A DNA stretch of 33,374 nt. Origin: Gammaproteobacteria bacterium (GTDB lineage: Bacteria; Pseudomonadota; Gammaproteobacteria; SZUA-229). This document shows positions 19,170-27,858 of this stretch, one piece after another. The number at the start of each line of letters is the position of its first letter. Position 1 is the first letter of the stretch. The position numbers and the translations under genes are program-made. A model generated the notes under the pieces. That model saw only the letters and a list, made by a program, of their open reading frames with translations, was not told where the DNA came from and searched no databases. Where the stretch lies: the NCBI GenBank assembly GCA_029881275.1, contig JAOUMX010000009.1, positions 1 to 33,374 on the forward strand, written 5' to 3'.

Positions 19170-19949
19170 CTAATCAGGCTTCTTACGGCCTAATTTACGG
19201 AATCGGCGTACGCCACTGAACAAGGGACCTGACAGGGCATAACCAAAGAAAATCGCAAACAGAATTTTAGGTGGATCAATAGATGCCAGAGACAACGCCA
19301 GTACCACAATCAAAATCGTAAAAAAGGGTACCTTACCCTTGAAATTAACTTCCTTAAAGCTGTAATAAAAGATATTACTGACCATAAGAACACCCACAAT
19401 AACGGTCAATATTGCTGCCGGAATTGCCAGGGCTGAACCCTTAACATCTGCGTCCACCATTACCCAGACCATACCCATCAAAACCGCAGCGGCAGAAGGA
19501 CTCGGCAGACCCTGAAAAAAACGTTTATCCGCAATACCTATCTGAGTATTGAATCTTGCCAGTCTCAATGCGGCACAGGCTGTGTAAATAAAAGCGGCTA
19601 ACCAGCCTAATTTACCCCATTGCCAACCCAGATCAATCATGGAGGACAAGGACCACTCATACATAACCAGTGCAGGTGCCAGTCCAAATGAAACCATATC
19701 TGAAAGACTGTCATACTCTGCACCAAATGCACTTTGAGTATTGGTCAGACGCGCCACACGACCATCGATACCATCCAGTAACATGGCAATAAAAACAGCA
19801 ACAGCAGCATGTTCGAAACGATCATTCATAGCAGCCACAATGGCATAAAAACCAGCAAACAATGCTGCTGTGGTAAAGAGATTGGGCAACAGGTAAATAC
19901 CACGACGTCTACGCACCGGCGGCTGATTAAGATTCTGGTTCTGATCCAT
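19170..19949 (-). CDS. pssA: CDP-diacylglycerol--serine O-phosphatidyltransferase
   Basis: Makes phosphatidylserine, the precursor of phosphatidylethanolamine, in the inner membrane. The 259-residue protein has the CDP-alcohol phosphotransferase signature D59-G-x-x-G-R-x-A-R67 ... G76-x3-D80-x3-D84. About six to seven hydrophobic segments are visible, starting with LLPNLFTTAALFAGFYAIVAA. This is the membrane-spanning, Gram-positive/archaeal-type Pss, which many Gammaproteobacteria outside the enterics carry. Its place between ilvC and leuA is a recurrent arrangement in Proteobacteria. It is separated from ilvC by a terminator, so it probably has its own promoter; a TTGACG near 20035 on the minus strand is a possible -35. 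Confidence 0.93.
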   Translation of the reverse strand: MDQNQNLNQPPVRRRRGIYLLPNLFTTAALFAGFYAIVAAMNDRFEHAAVAVFIAMLLDGIDGRVARLTNTQSAFGAEYDSLSDMVSFGLAPALVMYEWSLSSMIDLGWQWGKLGWLAAFIYTACAALRLARFNTQIGIADKRFFQGLPSPSAAAVLMGMVWVMVDADVKGSALAIPAAILTVIVGVLMVSNIFYYSFKEVNFKGKVPFFTILIVVLALSLASIDPPKILFAIFFGYALSGPLFSGVRRFRKLGRKKPD

Positions 19950-20052
19950 AATATTATTTTTAATAACTCATTAATTACACAATAACTGTATCTTACTATT
20001 TAGCCTATTCTCAGCGACTTTATGACCGTGCGTCAATTTATTTTGACGGCAA

Positions 20053-20082
20053 AAATAAAGGGGCCTTACAGCCCCTTTATTT
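20053..20082 (-). terminator. Intrinsic terminator after ilvC
   Basis: Perfect 12-base inverted repeat AAATAAAGGGGC / GCCCCTTTATTT around a six-base loop. On the minus strand it ends in a T-rich run, 20 bases past the ilvC stop. The AT-rich outer arms make it usable in both directions. Confidence 0.85.
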
Positions 20083-20102
20083 GCCAGATCATAACAAAAC
20101 AA

Positions 20103-21137
<1,035 letters not shown>

Positions 21138-21155
21138 CTAAGTTAGTAATTCAGT

Positions 21156-21653
21156 TTATGAAGTCAGTGATTTTTCGCCGCGACTGATGCCAATAGCGCC
21201 TGAGCGAACCACTTCAAAAATTTTTATACTGGAAAGCGATGTTAAAAATGCATCCAGTTTTTCACCGGTACCGGTTAGTTCAATGGTATAAGTGGTATCG
21301 GTAATATCAATAATGTGCCCACGGAAAATATCCGCAAGGCGCTTCACTTCACTACGTGCCTCACCTGTTGCCTGAACCTTGGCCAGCATTAATTCGCGTT
21401 CGATATGTTCATTCACTGTTAAATCAATTAACTTAACAACATCAACCAGTTTGTTAAGCTGCTTCATGATTTGTTCAACAATCTCTTCTGTGCCGGATGT
21501 GACCAATGTCATACGCGACAATGTTTCATCATCGGTGGGCGCCACGGTCAGTGACTCGATATTGTATGCACGAGCAGAAAACAAACCGGCCACACGCGAC
21601 AGGGCACCTGATTCATTTTCCAGTAATATCGAAATAATATGCTTCATATTCAT
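21156..21653 (-). CDS. ilvH: Acetolactate synthase, small (regulatory) subunit
   Basis: Binds valine and controls the catalytic subunit IlvI. The 165 residues hold an N-terminal ACT domain ([35 protein letters not shown]) and a second ACT-like half (about 80-158). ATG at 21653 overlaps the ilvI stop as ATGA; a second ATG two codons later, which would start MKHIIS, is the alternative. Typical length for IlvH/IlvN. Confidence 0.95.
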   Translation of the reverse strand: MNMKHIISILLENESGALSRVAGLFSARAYNIESLTVAPTDDETLSRMTLVTSGTEEIVEQIMKQLNKLVDVVKLIDLTVNEHIERELMLAKVQATGEARSEVKRLADIFRGHIIDITDTTYTIELTGTGEKLDAFLTSLSSIKIFEVVRSGAIGISRGEKSLTS

Positions 21654-23347
21654 ATCAGAATCATTTCATTAAGACCTGCGCCTGCAGGAATCATAGGATA
21701 AACATTTTCTTCACGATCAGTCATGAAGTCGATAAAAACCAGCCTGTCTTTATATTTAGTCATGGCATCTTCAAGCGCCTGACGCACATCTTCAGGTTTT
21801 TCAACTCGAATGCCCACATGACCGTATGCCTCTGCCAGTTTCACAAAATCAGGCAGCGAATCCATGTATGACATTGAATAACGTTTTTCATAGAAAAACT
21901 CCTGCCACTGACGAACCATGCCAAGATAACGATTATTCAGGTTAATAATTTTTAAAGGCAAGCCATACTGTAAACAGGTAGCCAGTTCCTGAATACACAT
22001 CTGTATACTGCCTTCACCTGTTATACAAACCACGGTTTCATCCGGATGTGCAAACTGAACGCCCATGGCGGCAGGCATGCCGAATCCCATGGTACCGAGG
22101 CCACCGGAATTGATCCAGCGACGCGGTTTATCAAAACCATAATACTGCGCAGCAAACATCTGATGCTGCCCCACATCCGAGGTGACAAAAGCATCACCTT
22201 TGGTCACTTCATGCAGTTGTTCAACCACAAACTGTGGCTTGATAGTGCCAGAATCATGATCATATTTCAGACAGTTCTGGGCTCGCCATTCATTAATCTG
22301 CGACCACCAGCCTTCCAGCGCAGCTGAATCAATGCGACGATCATTTTTACTGAGTTGATTATTAAATTCTGTTAGTACCTGTTTTACATCACCCACAATC
22401 GGCACATCAACTTTGACATTTTTTGAAATCGAAGCCGGATCTACATCAACATGAATAATCGTCGCATCCGGACAGAACTTTTCCAGATTGCCGGTTACCC
22501 GGTCATCAAAACGCGCACCGATAGCTATCAGGACATCACAATTATGCATGGACATATTAGCTTCATAGGTTCCATGCATACCCAGCATACCGACAAACTG
22601 TTTATCACTGGCAGGATATGCACCCAGTCCCATCAGTGTGTTGGTCACCGGCGCACCCAGTGTTTGGGTAAAGGTCACCAGATCTTCCGATGCATTACTC
22701 AAAATAACACCACCACCGGTGTATATCATCGGCTTTTTAGCGTCAAGAATATGTTCCAGCGCTTTCTTTACCTGCCCGGCATGACCTTTTATGGTTGGGC
22801 AATAGGAACGCATTTTAATCTCACGGGGATACATGAAATCTGTTTTAAAAGCGGTGATATCTTTTGGAATATCCACTACCACGGGGCCAGGTCGTCCTGT
22901 CGTGGCAATGAAAAATGCTTTTTTCAAGGTCATTGCCAGGTCCTTAACGTCTTCCACCAGGAAGTTATGCTTCACCACCGGGCGAGTAATACCCACAGCA
23001 TCCACTTCCTGAAAAGCGTCATTTCCAATCAATGGTCTTGGCACCTGACCGGTCAGAACCACCATGGGTATGGAGTCCATATAGGCCGTTGCTATACCAG
23101 TCACCGCATTGGTCGCACCCGGCCCTGATGTCACCAGGACAACACCCGGTTTTCCTGTACTGCGCGCATAGCCATCTGCAGCATGAGTAGCTGCCTGTTC
23201 GTGACGCACCAGTACATGCTTGATTTTATCCTGCTTGTAAAAAGCATCATAAATATGCAGTACAGCACCGCCAGGATAACCAAAAACGTGATCAACACCT
23301 TCTTCAATCAGACATTGAACAACTATTTCAGCACCGGTTAATTCCAC
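21650..23347 (-). CDS. ilvI: Acetolactate synthase, large (catalytic) subunit
   Basis: Thiamine-diphosphate enzyme that condenses two pyruvates, or pyruvate with 2-ketobutyrate. The 565 residues show the three expected parts: N-terminal TPP Pyr domain with [14 protein letters not shown] and [19 protein letters not shown] (the conserved Glu), the central FAD-binding domain, and the C-terminal PP domain with GEGSIQM...NNRYLGMV (the Mg-TPP motif). It starts with GTG at 23347, eight bases after GGAG. First gene of ilvI-ilvH-ilvC; upstream lies a terminator-like hairpin that could act as an attenuator. ilvB is an equally valid name. Confidence 0.96.
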   Translation of the reverse strand: MELTGAEIVVQCLIEEGVDHVFGYPGGAVLHIYDAFYKQDKIKHVLVRHEQAATHAADGYARSTGKPGVVLVTSGPGATNAVTGIATAYMDSIPMVVLTGQVPRPLIGNDAFQEVDAVGITRPVVKHNFLVEDVKDLAMTLKKAFFIATTGRPGPVVVDIPKDITAFKTDFMYPREIKMRSYCPTIKGHAGQVKKALEHILDAKKPMIYTGGGVILSNASEDLVTFTQTLGAPVTNTLMGLGAYPASDKQFVGMLGMHGTYEANMSMHNCDVLIAIGARFDDRVTGNLEKFCPDATIIHVDVDPASISKNVKVDVPIVGDVKQVLTEFNNQLSKNDRRIDSAALEGWWSQINEWRAQNCLKYDHDSGTIKPQFVVEQLHEVTKGDAFVTSDVGQHQMFAAQYYGFDKPRRWINSGGLGTMGFGMPAAMGVQFAHPDETVVCITGEGSIQMCIQELATCLQYGLPLKIINLNNRYLGMVRQWQEFFYEKRYSMSYMDSLPDFVKLAEAYGHVGIRVEKPEDVRQALEDAMTKYKDRLVFIDFMTDREENVYPMIPAGAGLNEMILI

Positions 23348-23385
23348 CTTGATGTCTCCAAACCTTAAATAGAGTCTAAATTACC

Positions 23386-23574
23386 TTAAAAATCATGCAC
23401 TTTTGTTATTAAGCAGGATTTTTCGAGCACAGCAGTGTACATTAAAAAATAACGCAGGTCACCCAGCAATGCGGCTGACCCGAGATGATCTTTATTACAA
23501 ACCTCCTGATCGAAAAAGGCGCGCAAAACACCCGAAATCTCAAGATTTGTCATCTGTACAGAATTTCGTAACAT
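23386..23574 (-). CDS. Possible small protein ORF in the ilvI leader
   Basis: A 62-codon frame from ATG at 23574, preceded by AAAGGG at a fair distance, ending 38 bases before ilvI. The peptide is unremarkable (MLRNSVQMTNLEISGVLRAF...) and matches nothing I know. Two things argue against it being a normal gene: the terminator-like hairpin at 23444-23482 lies inside it, and a strong AGGAGG sits in its middle with no standard start at the right distance. It may simply be an open stretch in a regulatory leader. The region around it (23348-23667) holds no other gene. Confidence 0.25.
   Translation of the reverse strand: MLRNSVQMTNLEISGVLRAFFDQEVCNKDHLGSAALLGDLRYFLMYTAVLEKSCLITKVHDF
23444..23482 (-). 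terminator. Terminator-like hairpin (possible attenuator) upstream of ilvI
   Basis: On the minus strand CGGGTCA (23482-23476) can pair with TGACCTG (23461-23455), including one G-U pair. Inner CC/GG and GC/GC pairs close around a three-base loop. Four bases later follows a T-rich run (23452-23444, with six T in a row). This has the form of an intrinsic terminator and lies about 100 bases before the ilvI start. It could attenuate ilvIHC or end a short separate transcript. Confidence 0.5.
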
Positions 23575-23612
23575 AACACCCTTTCAGACTAAAAATCGAT
23601 ATATTTACACCC

Positions 23613-23647
23613 AAAAAAAAGCCCCAGCCTTTCGGCCGGGGCTTTTT
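23613..23647 (-). terminator. Intrinsic terminator after the DUF302-like gene
   Basis: On the minus strand GCCCC-GGC, loop, GCC-GGGGC (with one internal mismatch) is followed by eight T. It begins about 20 bases past the stop of the gene at 23668. The complementary A-run makes it potentially bidirectional, which would also shield ilvI. Confidence 0.9.
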
Positions 23648-23667
23648 AAGTCATGTCCGACCAGCAA

Positions 23668-24591
23668 TTAGAAATCGCTATCTTTGACCTTTCCGCCTGC
23701 TACAGCTGTCAGCAGATCACGGATCGCATCTGGAGTCGACATAATGTTCATGAAGCTGTTATCACCCATCATGCTCAGATCGGGGAAATTGATCGCAATA
23801 CGGAAACGGGCATGCAGTGCTTCTGCTTCATTACCATTGACCAGAATTTCATAAGGCAGATGTGCCGTTGAACGAGTGGGTTTAAAATCAATTTCACTCA
23901 TGATGAAACCTTCGTCCATGTACTTTTTGCCTTCATTTGGTGCTTTCATACCGACACCGAACAAAGTCTGCGCAGTACCGGGAATATCAATGCGATAAAC
24001 CTTCATAGCGCCGCCTTTATTGGCCGCCAGGTTTTTCTCAATAGTATTTACCAGCGTATCACGGCTACCAGCACGTGCCAGTGCCAGAGGCTCATCAAAA
24101 TACTCCATACCAAATGTGTAATGGTATTTAGCCAGCTTGCTAGGTGTCAGGCCTTCTTCTGGACCAAAATCTTTCTTATGACCCAGTGCTTTTTGCAGTG
24201 CTGCAGATGTACCTTTCAACTCTGATTCAACACGATAAGCCTTAGCCATGTAAAAAGGATTGGTGTAAGACACCTGAATTTTGTCGCCAACTTCTGTTAA
24301 AGAAACACGCTGTGCCGCGATGTAACCACCACGCTCACCTTTAGCAGCCGATTTCAGCTCGCCATTAGTGACCACAACAATATGTGCACCTTTGAATGGC
24401 GAATATTCACCGGCAATTTCAAAACCATTAGCCTGTAAAGCTGCTTTAGTTTCTTCCAGCTTGTCTGCAATAGTGCCCGCTGTTTCAGAACCCAATGAGA
24501 AAGGCAGATATTTATCAGCTGCTTGCGCAACTGATGCACTCAGTGCAACTGCCACCATTAGAAAATAAGAATATAATGTTTTTGTGTTCAT
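23668..24591 (-). CDS. Secreted DUF302-like protein of unknown function
   Basis: A 307-residue protein with a clear Sec signal peptide (hydrophobic YFLMVAVALSASVAQA, cleavage AQA-A near residue 24), so it should act in the periplasm. Residues about 38-115 look like a DUF302 domain (PF03625): T-I-A-D-K-L-E-E-T-K-A-A-L-Q-A-N-G-F at the start and IQVSYTNPFYMAKAY at the end. The second half (about 150-300) is not recognisable; it includes MKVYRIDIPGTAQTLFGVGM and ends AVAGGKVKDSDF. No cysteine or heme motif is present. It is a single-gene unit with its own promoter candidate and terminator. Its place near sulfur genes is suggestive only. Confidence 0.75.
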   Translation of the reverse strand: MNTKTLYSYFLMVAVALSASVAQAADKYLPFSLGSETAGTIADKLEETKAALQANGFEIAGEYSPFKGAHIVVVTNGELKSAAKGERGGYIAAQRVSLTEVGDKIQVSYTNPFYMAKAYRVESELKGTSAALQKALGHKKDFGPEEGLTPSKLAKYHYTFGMEYFDEPLALARAGSRDTLVNTIEKNLAANKGGAMKVYRIDIPGTAQTLFGVGMKAPNEGKKYMDEGFIMSEIDFKPTRSTAHLPYEILVNGNEAEALHARFRIAINFPDLSMMGDNSFMNIMSTPDAIRDLLTAVAGGKVKDSDF

Positions 24592-24673
24592 TTTGCTCTT
24601 TTAAACCCCTGATTAATTTTTTAGAAAGCCACTGTCGAACTAGTTAATACTAATTATTTTTTAGCGGACTAAG

Positions 24674-24702
24674 AAACTAACCTCGAGCAAAATTATTGTC
24701 AA
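24674..24702 (-). promoter_or_regulatory. Candidate promoter for the DUF302-like gene
   Basis: A perfect TTGACA lies at 24702-24697 on the minus strand; 17 bases on, TAGTTT (24679-24674) is a weak -10. The leader would be about 75 bases long before the ATG at 24591. Confidence 0.4.
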
Positions 24703-24804
24703 CGGAATTTTTTATTAATTTCCCAAAATACGATAAGTTTCATTTATGATAAAACGCATTAATACTGGCTAATAATCTTTTCCAGCCCTGTAAATTCCAG
24801 GCTC

Positions 24805-24838
24805 ATAAAAAAAGACCGTGCATTGCACGGCCTTTTTT
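24805..24838 (-). terminator. Intrinsic terminator after the FadL-like gene
   Basis: CCGTGC (24816-24821) and GCACGG (24825-24830) with a three-base loop, extended by GG/TC ends. On the minus strand seven T follow. It begins about 25 bases past the FadL-like stop codon. Confidence 0.9.
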
Positions 24839-24861
24839 GTCAAAACTATTAATAGTTAAGA

Positions 24862-26139
24862 TTAGAACTTCATGGAATATGTAGCCTGAACTTCCATCTG
24901 ATCCATCTCCAGCTTAATCGTCTGCTGATTAGGCACTTCCATTGGATTAGCACCTGTCACATCATTTGATGGCGCATACATACCAGCCAAGCTGAATTCA
25001 GCATTGGAACCCATCGCCATAGTAAAACCAAATGTTAAATGCGTCTCCATAATTCCAGGCGCCAGCATATTAAACATAACTTCTGATTCTGGGATTGGCT
25101 GACTTCCATTACTCAAACCTACACGCCAGGTCATATCATTCTGATCCCACTCATAACCAATTTTTACAACAGTCATATCTTCCCAGCCAAAACCAGGACC
25201 ATTTGCAGCACCAAAAGGTTGTCCGTCAACTAACAATTTACTCATAGGATTAGCGATCGAAGCGACATCACTATAATAAATAGTCTGAACATCAACAACC
25301 AATGTTCTCTTGTCGTCTATATCCCATGCAGCGCCTAAAGATAGAGTAGCAGGAATATCAAAGTCACCCTGCTCTGCAAACAGACCTGCATAGTCATCGA
25401 ATTCACTCATTGACATTTTGGTTTGATATGATGCACCTAATGTTACTTCTGGTGCTACCTTACCCTGCCATCCAATCTTGGCACCAAAACCTGTAGAAGT
25501 ATCATCACCATTATTAGTCAGTTTGGTATTATCCGCTGAAAATCCGCCAAATGCGGCTAAGCCAGAAGATTTAAACATCTGGTAAGCAAATATCAAACTT
25601 GCACCGACAGAATGATCACTATTTAACTGCTTTGCATAAGAAGCATTAATAAACAGCTGCGCCAAATTAACACCTGTTGGACCGCCATAAAAAGTACCCG
25701 CTGGAGCAGCACTGGATTTATAGTTGGTATTCATACCACCATTACCATAAGCTGCCACACCAAAAGCACTTGTATCATCAAGCTTCTTACTGTAACCAAA
25801 ATGAGGGATAAAGAAATATTCCTGCGCACTATCAACTGAACCAGGCGTCAAACCAAAAGTACCAACAACTGCTGATGGAGCACCCGTAACAGTATAACCA
25901 CGATTGGGATTAAAAATCGCAGCACCTACATCCATCCGATCACCCACATTCACTAAACCGGCAGGATTATTAGCCGCTGCCATTGCATCCTGTGAATGAG
26001 CAACACCCGCACCTGCCAGCGCTTTTTCTTTTGTACTGTAACCGTGTGCAAAGTAACCATTAGTTGCATTGGCTAATGGTGATATCAGCAAGCCCGTCAC
26101 TGATAATGCAAGTAAGGATTTATTAAAACCTCTAGACAT
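24862..26139 (-). CDS. FadL-like outer-membrane transport protein (OmpP1/FadL/TodX)
   Basis: A 425-residue outer-membrane beta-barrel. After a signal peptide (SLLALSVTGLLISPLANA, cleavage ANA-T) the mature protein starts TNGYFAHGYSTKEKALAGAG and continues QDAMAAANNPAGL, the FadL N-terminal hatch with its N-P-A-G-L signature (PF03349). Many alternating amphipathic strands follow, and it ends in ATYSMKF with the C-terminal Phe expected for BAM-assembled barrels. FadL relatives carry long-chain fatty acids or other hydrophobic compounds across the outer membrane; the substrate here is unknown. ATG at 26139 is best placed, eight bases after GAGG; earlier in-frame ATGs at 26145 and 26169 fit the ribosome-binding site less well. 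It is separately transcribed. Confidence 0.88.
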   Translation of the reverse strand: MSRGFNKSLLALSVTGLLISPLANATNGYFAHGYSTKEKALAGAGVAHSQDAMAAANNPAGLVNVGDRMDVGAAIFNPNRGYTVTGAPSAVVGTFGLTPGSVDSAQEYFFIPHFGYSKKLDDTSAFGVAAYGNGGMNTNYKSSAAPAGTFYGGPTGVNLAQLFINASYAKQLNSDHSVGASLIFAYQMFKSSGLAAFGGFSADNTKLTNNGDDTSTGFGAKIGWQGKVAPEVTLGASYQTKMSMSEFDDYAGLFAEQGDFDIPATLSLGAAWDIDDKRTLVVDVQTIYYSDVASIANPMSKLLVDGQPFGAANGPGFGWEDMTVVKIGYEWDQNDMTWRVGLSNGSQPIPESEVMFNMLAPGIMETHLTFGFTMAMGSNAEFSLAGMYAPSNDVTGANPMEVPNQQTIKLEMDQMEVQATYSMKF

Positions 26140-26362
26140 ATTCATATCCTCAAATGGATTTTTACGCATTTGCGTATTTATTAATTAAAGGTGCTCCGTG
26201 CATTTTGTTGTGTCTGCCCTGAGCCGCAAATATCTTCTAAACCTTTTCAAAAAAAACATCAGAAAGCATATGCGATTGCAAATTATGTAGTTCAGAACAA
26301 CTGAATAAGCAAATTATTAATGGTTTAATAATAGAAAATACGAACTGTATAACACAAACCAA

Positions 26363-26374
26363 TGATCTATATCA
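26363..26374. promoter_or_regulatory. FNR-like palindrome
   Basis: TGATCTATATCA is a perfect TGAT-4-ATCA dyad, missing only the outer T and A of the FNR/Anr consensus TTGAT-4-ATCAA. It lies about 225 bases upstream of the FadL-like gene and just beyond the rhodanese terminator. One such match in this much sequence could be chance. Confidence 0.25.
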
Positions 26375-26394
26375 GCAACAACTAATTTAGACAT

Positions 26395-26429
26395 AAAAAA
26401 ACCCGGTCAGTATTACTGACCGGGTTTTT
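26395..26429 (-). terminator. Intrinsic terminator after the rhodanese gene
   Basis: Perfect nine-base arms CCCGGTCAG (26402-26410) and CTGACCGGG (26416-26424) with a five-base loop; on the minus strand seven T follow. Runs of A and T on both sides make it bidirectional in form. Confidence 0.93.
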
Positions 26430-26456
26430 AGCGAACTATCTTTAACCAGTGCCGGC

Positions 26457-26777
26457 TTAAGCCATTAATGGCATACCGGATTGCTGCCAGGCCATAATGC
26501 CGCCACGCAGATTAAAGACGTTATCGAAACCTTGCGCAGCCATAAAACCAACACCCTGTGCTGATCTGGCACCACTTCTGCAATACAACACACAATGATC
26601 ATCATTTTTAATTTCATGCAACCTTGCAGGCAAAGTATGTAATGGCAATTTTTCGGCTCTTGGAATAACACCACCCGCCATTTCAGCAATACTCCGAACA
26701 TCTATCAATCTTACGTTCTTACCCTGATCAAGTAACTCTTTCAGCGCATGAACATCCATTTCCTTAATTGAATACAC
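26457..26777 (-). CDS. Single-domain rhodanese-like sulfurtransferase
   Basis: A 106-residue cytoplasmic protein with no signal peptide. It has the rhodanese fold markers VRLIDVRSIAEMAGGVIPRA (22-41) and the active-site loop Y-C66-R-S-G-A-R-S72, whose Cys would carry the persulfide, then GFMAAQGFDNVFNLRGGIMAW. It resembles GlpE/PspE-sized rhodaneses. It is divergent from the DsrE2-type gene across 429 bases. Rhodanese, TusA and DsrE2 often cluster in sulfur oxidisers, where they relay sulfane sulfur; here TusA is not adjacent. A perfect -10 TATAAT is present on the minus strand at 26823-26818, although its -35 (TGGTTT) is weak. Confidence 0.92.
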   Translation of the reverse strand: MYSIKEMDVHALKELLDQGKNVRLIDVRSIAEMAGGVIPRAEKLPLHTLPARLHEIKNDDHCVLYCRSGARSAQGVGFMAAQGFDNVFNLRGGIMAWQQSGMPLMA

Positions 26778-27206
26778 AATTCACCCCGAAGTTAATTAGA
26801 AGTTAATAATATGCCGAATTATACATATGGAATTTTAATAAAACCAGAACCCGATAAACAGAAATATGATCACCGATAATGCAAAATAACTCATTATGGG
26901 CAGGAAACCCTGATCACAACCCGATCATAAACATATTTTACCTTCTAAATCATTATGTTACGATTAACAATCAGGGCTTTTTATTATCATGACATAGGAG
27001 TAAAATGCTTTCGTTTCTGGGCATTTACAGAATTTTTTTTACATAAGGCTTGCCTTTTATTTACATTAAAAGGTAAGGTTTAGTTTGAAAAAATCATACA
27101 ACCGACTAACTTTTATTACTTATAATTTATTAGGTCATCAGTTCGGCACCTGACAGCATCAGCGAAAAGCCTTAGCTGACCTTAAAAAACACAGGAGAAA
27201 TGTATA
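26778..27206. other. Long divergent regulatory region between rhodanese and DsrE2-type genes
   Basis: No gene is visible. The left end holds the rhodanese -10 (26823-26818, minus). GATCA-containing words recur at about 26868, 26913 and 26924. An inverted repeat CCTTTTA-7-TAAAAGG lies at 27053-27073. A perfect TATAAT at 27121-27126 could be the -10 for the plus-strand gene, but no good -35 lies 16-18 bases before it, as is common at activator-dependent promoters. The leader from there to the ATG is about 75 bases and ends in AGGAG. Confidence 0.5.
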
Positions 27207-27725
27207 ATGAGTGGTGATCAACGTAAGCTGACCATTATTGCTACTAAAGGCACGCTGGACTGGGCATATCCTCCCTTCATCCTGGCAAGCACGGCTGCTG
27301 CACTGGGTATGGAATGCTCTGTATTCTTCACCTTCTACGGACTGAATTTATTACTGAAAGACACAAGTGCTTTAAAAGTAACACCAACAGGCAACCCTTC
27401 AATGCCTATGAAAATGCCCATGGGTCCAAAATGGTTACGCAACATCGACTTCGGACCAAAAATCCCTAATGTCATGTGGAATGTTCCTTTCATGGACAGC
27501 ATTGCAACAACTCTGATGAAAAAAACCATCTCCAACTGTGGTGTGGCCACTATTGCCGAGTTACGTGATCTTTGTCAGGAAGCAGAAGTAAAGTTTCTGG
27601 CATGTCAGATGACCGTTGAATTATTTGGTTACAATACAAATGTGTTCATTGACGGTGTAGACTATGTAGGCGCTGCTACCTACTTCCAGGAATCTGATGA
27701 CGCTACCCAGTCACTGTTTATCTAA
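27207..27725 (+). CDS. DsrE2-type (DsrE/F-like) sulfur-carrier family protein
   Basis: A 172-residue protein of the DsrE/DsrF/DsrH-like superfamily, DsrE2 branch (PF13686). It starts KLTIIATKGTLDWAYPPFILASTAAALGMECSVFF, the Rossmann-like first strand and helix typical of DsrE2. A Met/Pro-rich loop follows (PSMPMKMPMGP, 64-74), then ISNCGVATIAELRDLCQEAEVKFLACQMTVELFG. The cysteines are C37, C111, C123 and C133; C133 in the L-A-C-Q-M-T context is the most likely sulfur-binding residue. Known relatives act with rhodanese and TusA in cytoplasmic sulfur transfer during sulfur oxidation. A strong AGGAG precedes the ATG. It is monocistronic, with a clear terminator after it. Confidence 0.88.
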   Translation: MSGDQRKLTIIATKGTLDWAYPPFILASTAAALGMECSVFFTFYGLNLLLKDTSALKVTPTGNPSMPMKMPMGPKWLRNIDFGPKIPNVMWNVPFMDSIATTLMKKTISNCGVATIAELRDLCQEAEVKFLACQMTVELFGYNTNVFIDGVDYVGAATYFQESDDATQSLFI

Positions 27726-27751
27726 ATAAATATAGATTACAGTTTGATTCT

Positions 27752-27785
27752 AAAAGGCCGCACATAAATGTGCGGCCTTTTTTTT
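27752..27785 (+). terminator. Intrinsic terminator after the DsrE2-type gene
   Basis: GGCCGCACAT (27756-27765) pairs with ATGTGCGGCC (27768-27777), followed by eight T. It lies about 30 bases after the stop codon. Confidence 0.95.
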
Positions 27786-27858
27786 AGCCAGGTAAATTTA
27801 TTTACTAAAAACAAAATATTCGATAGAACTGATAGCCATAAAAACACTCAAATACAAG

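Noticed and set aside
20033-20047. Inverted repeat GTCAA/TTGAC before pssA as an operator
   Set aside because: Short, and it overlaps a possible -35; no support beyond the sequence match.
22451-23128. 225-codon frame antisense to ilvI
   Set aside because: Long but fully inside ilvI and without recognisable domains; chance antisense frame of a conserved gene.
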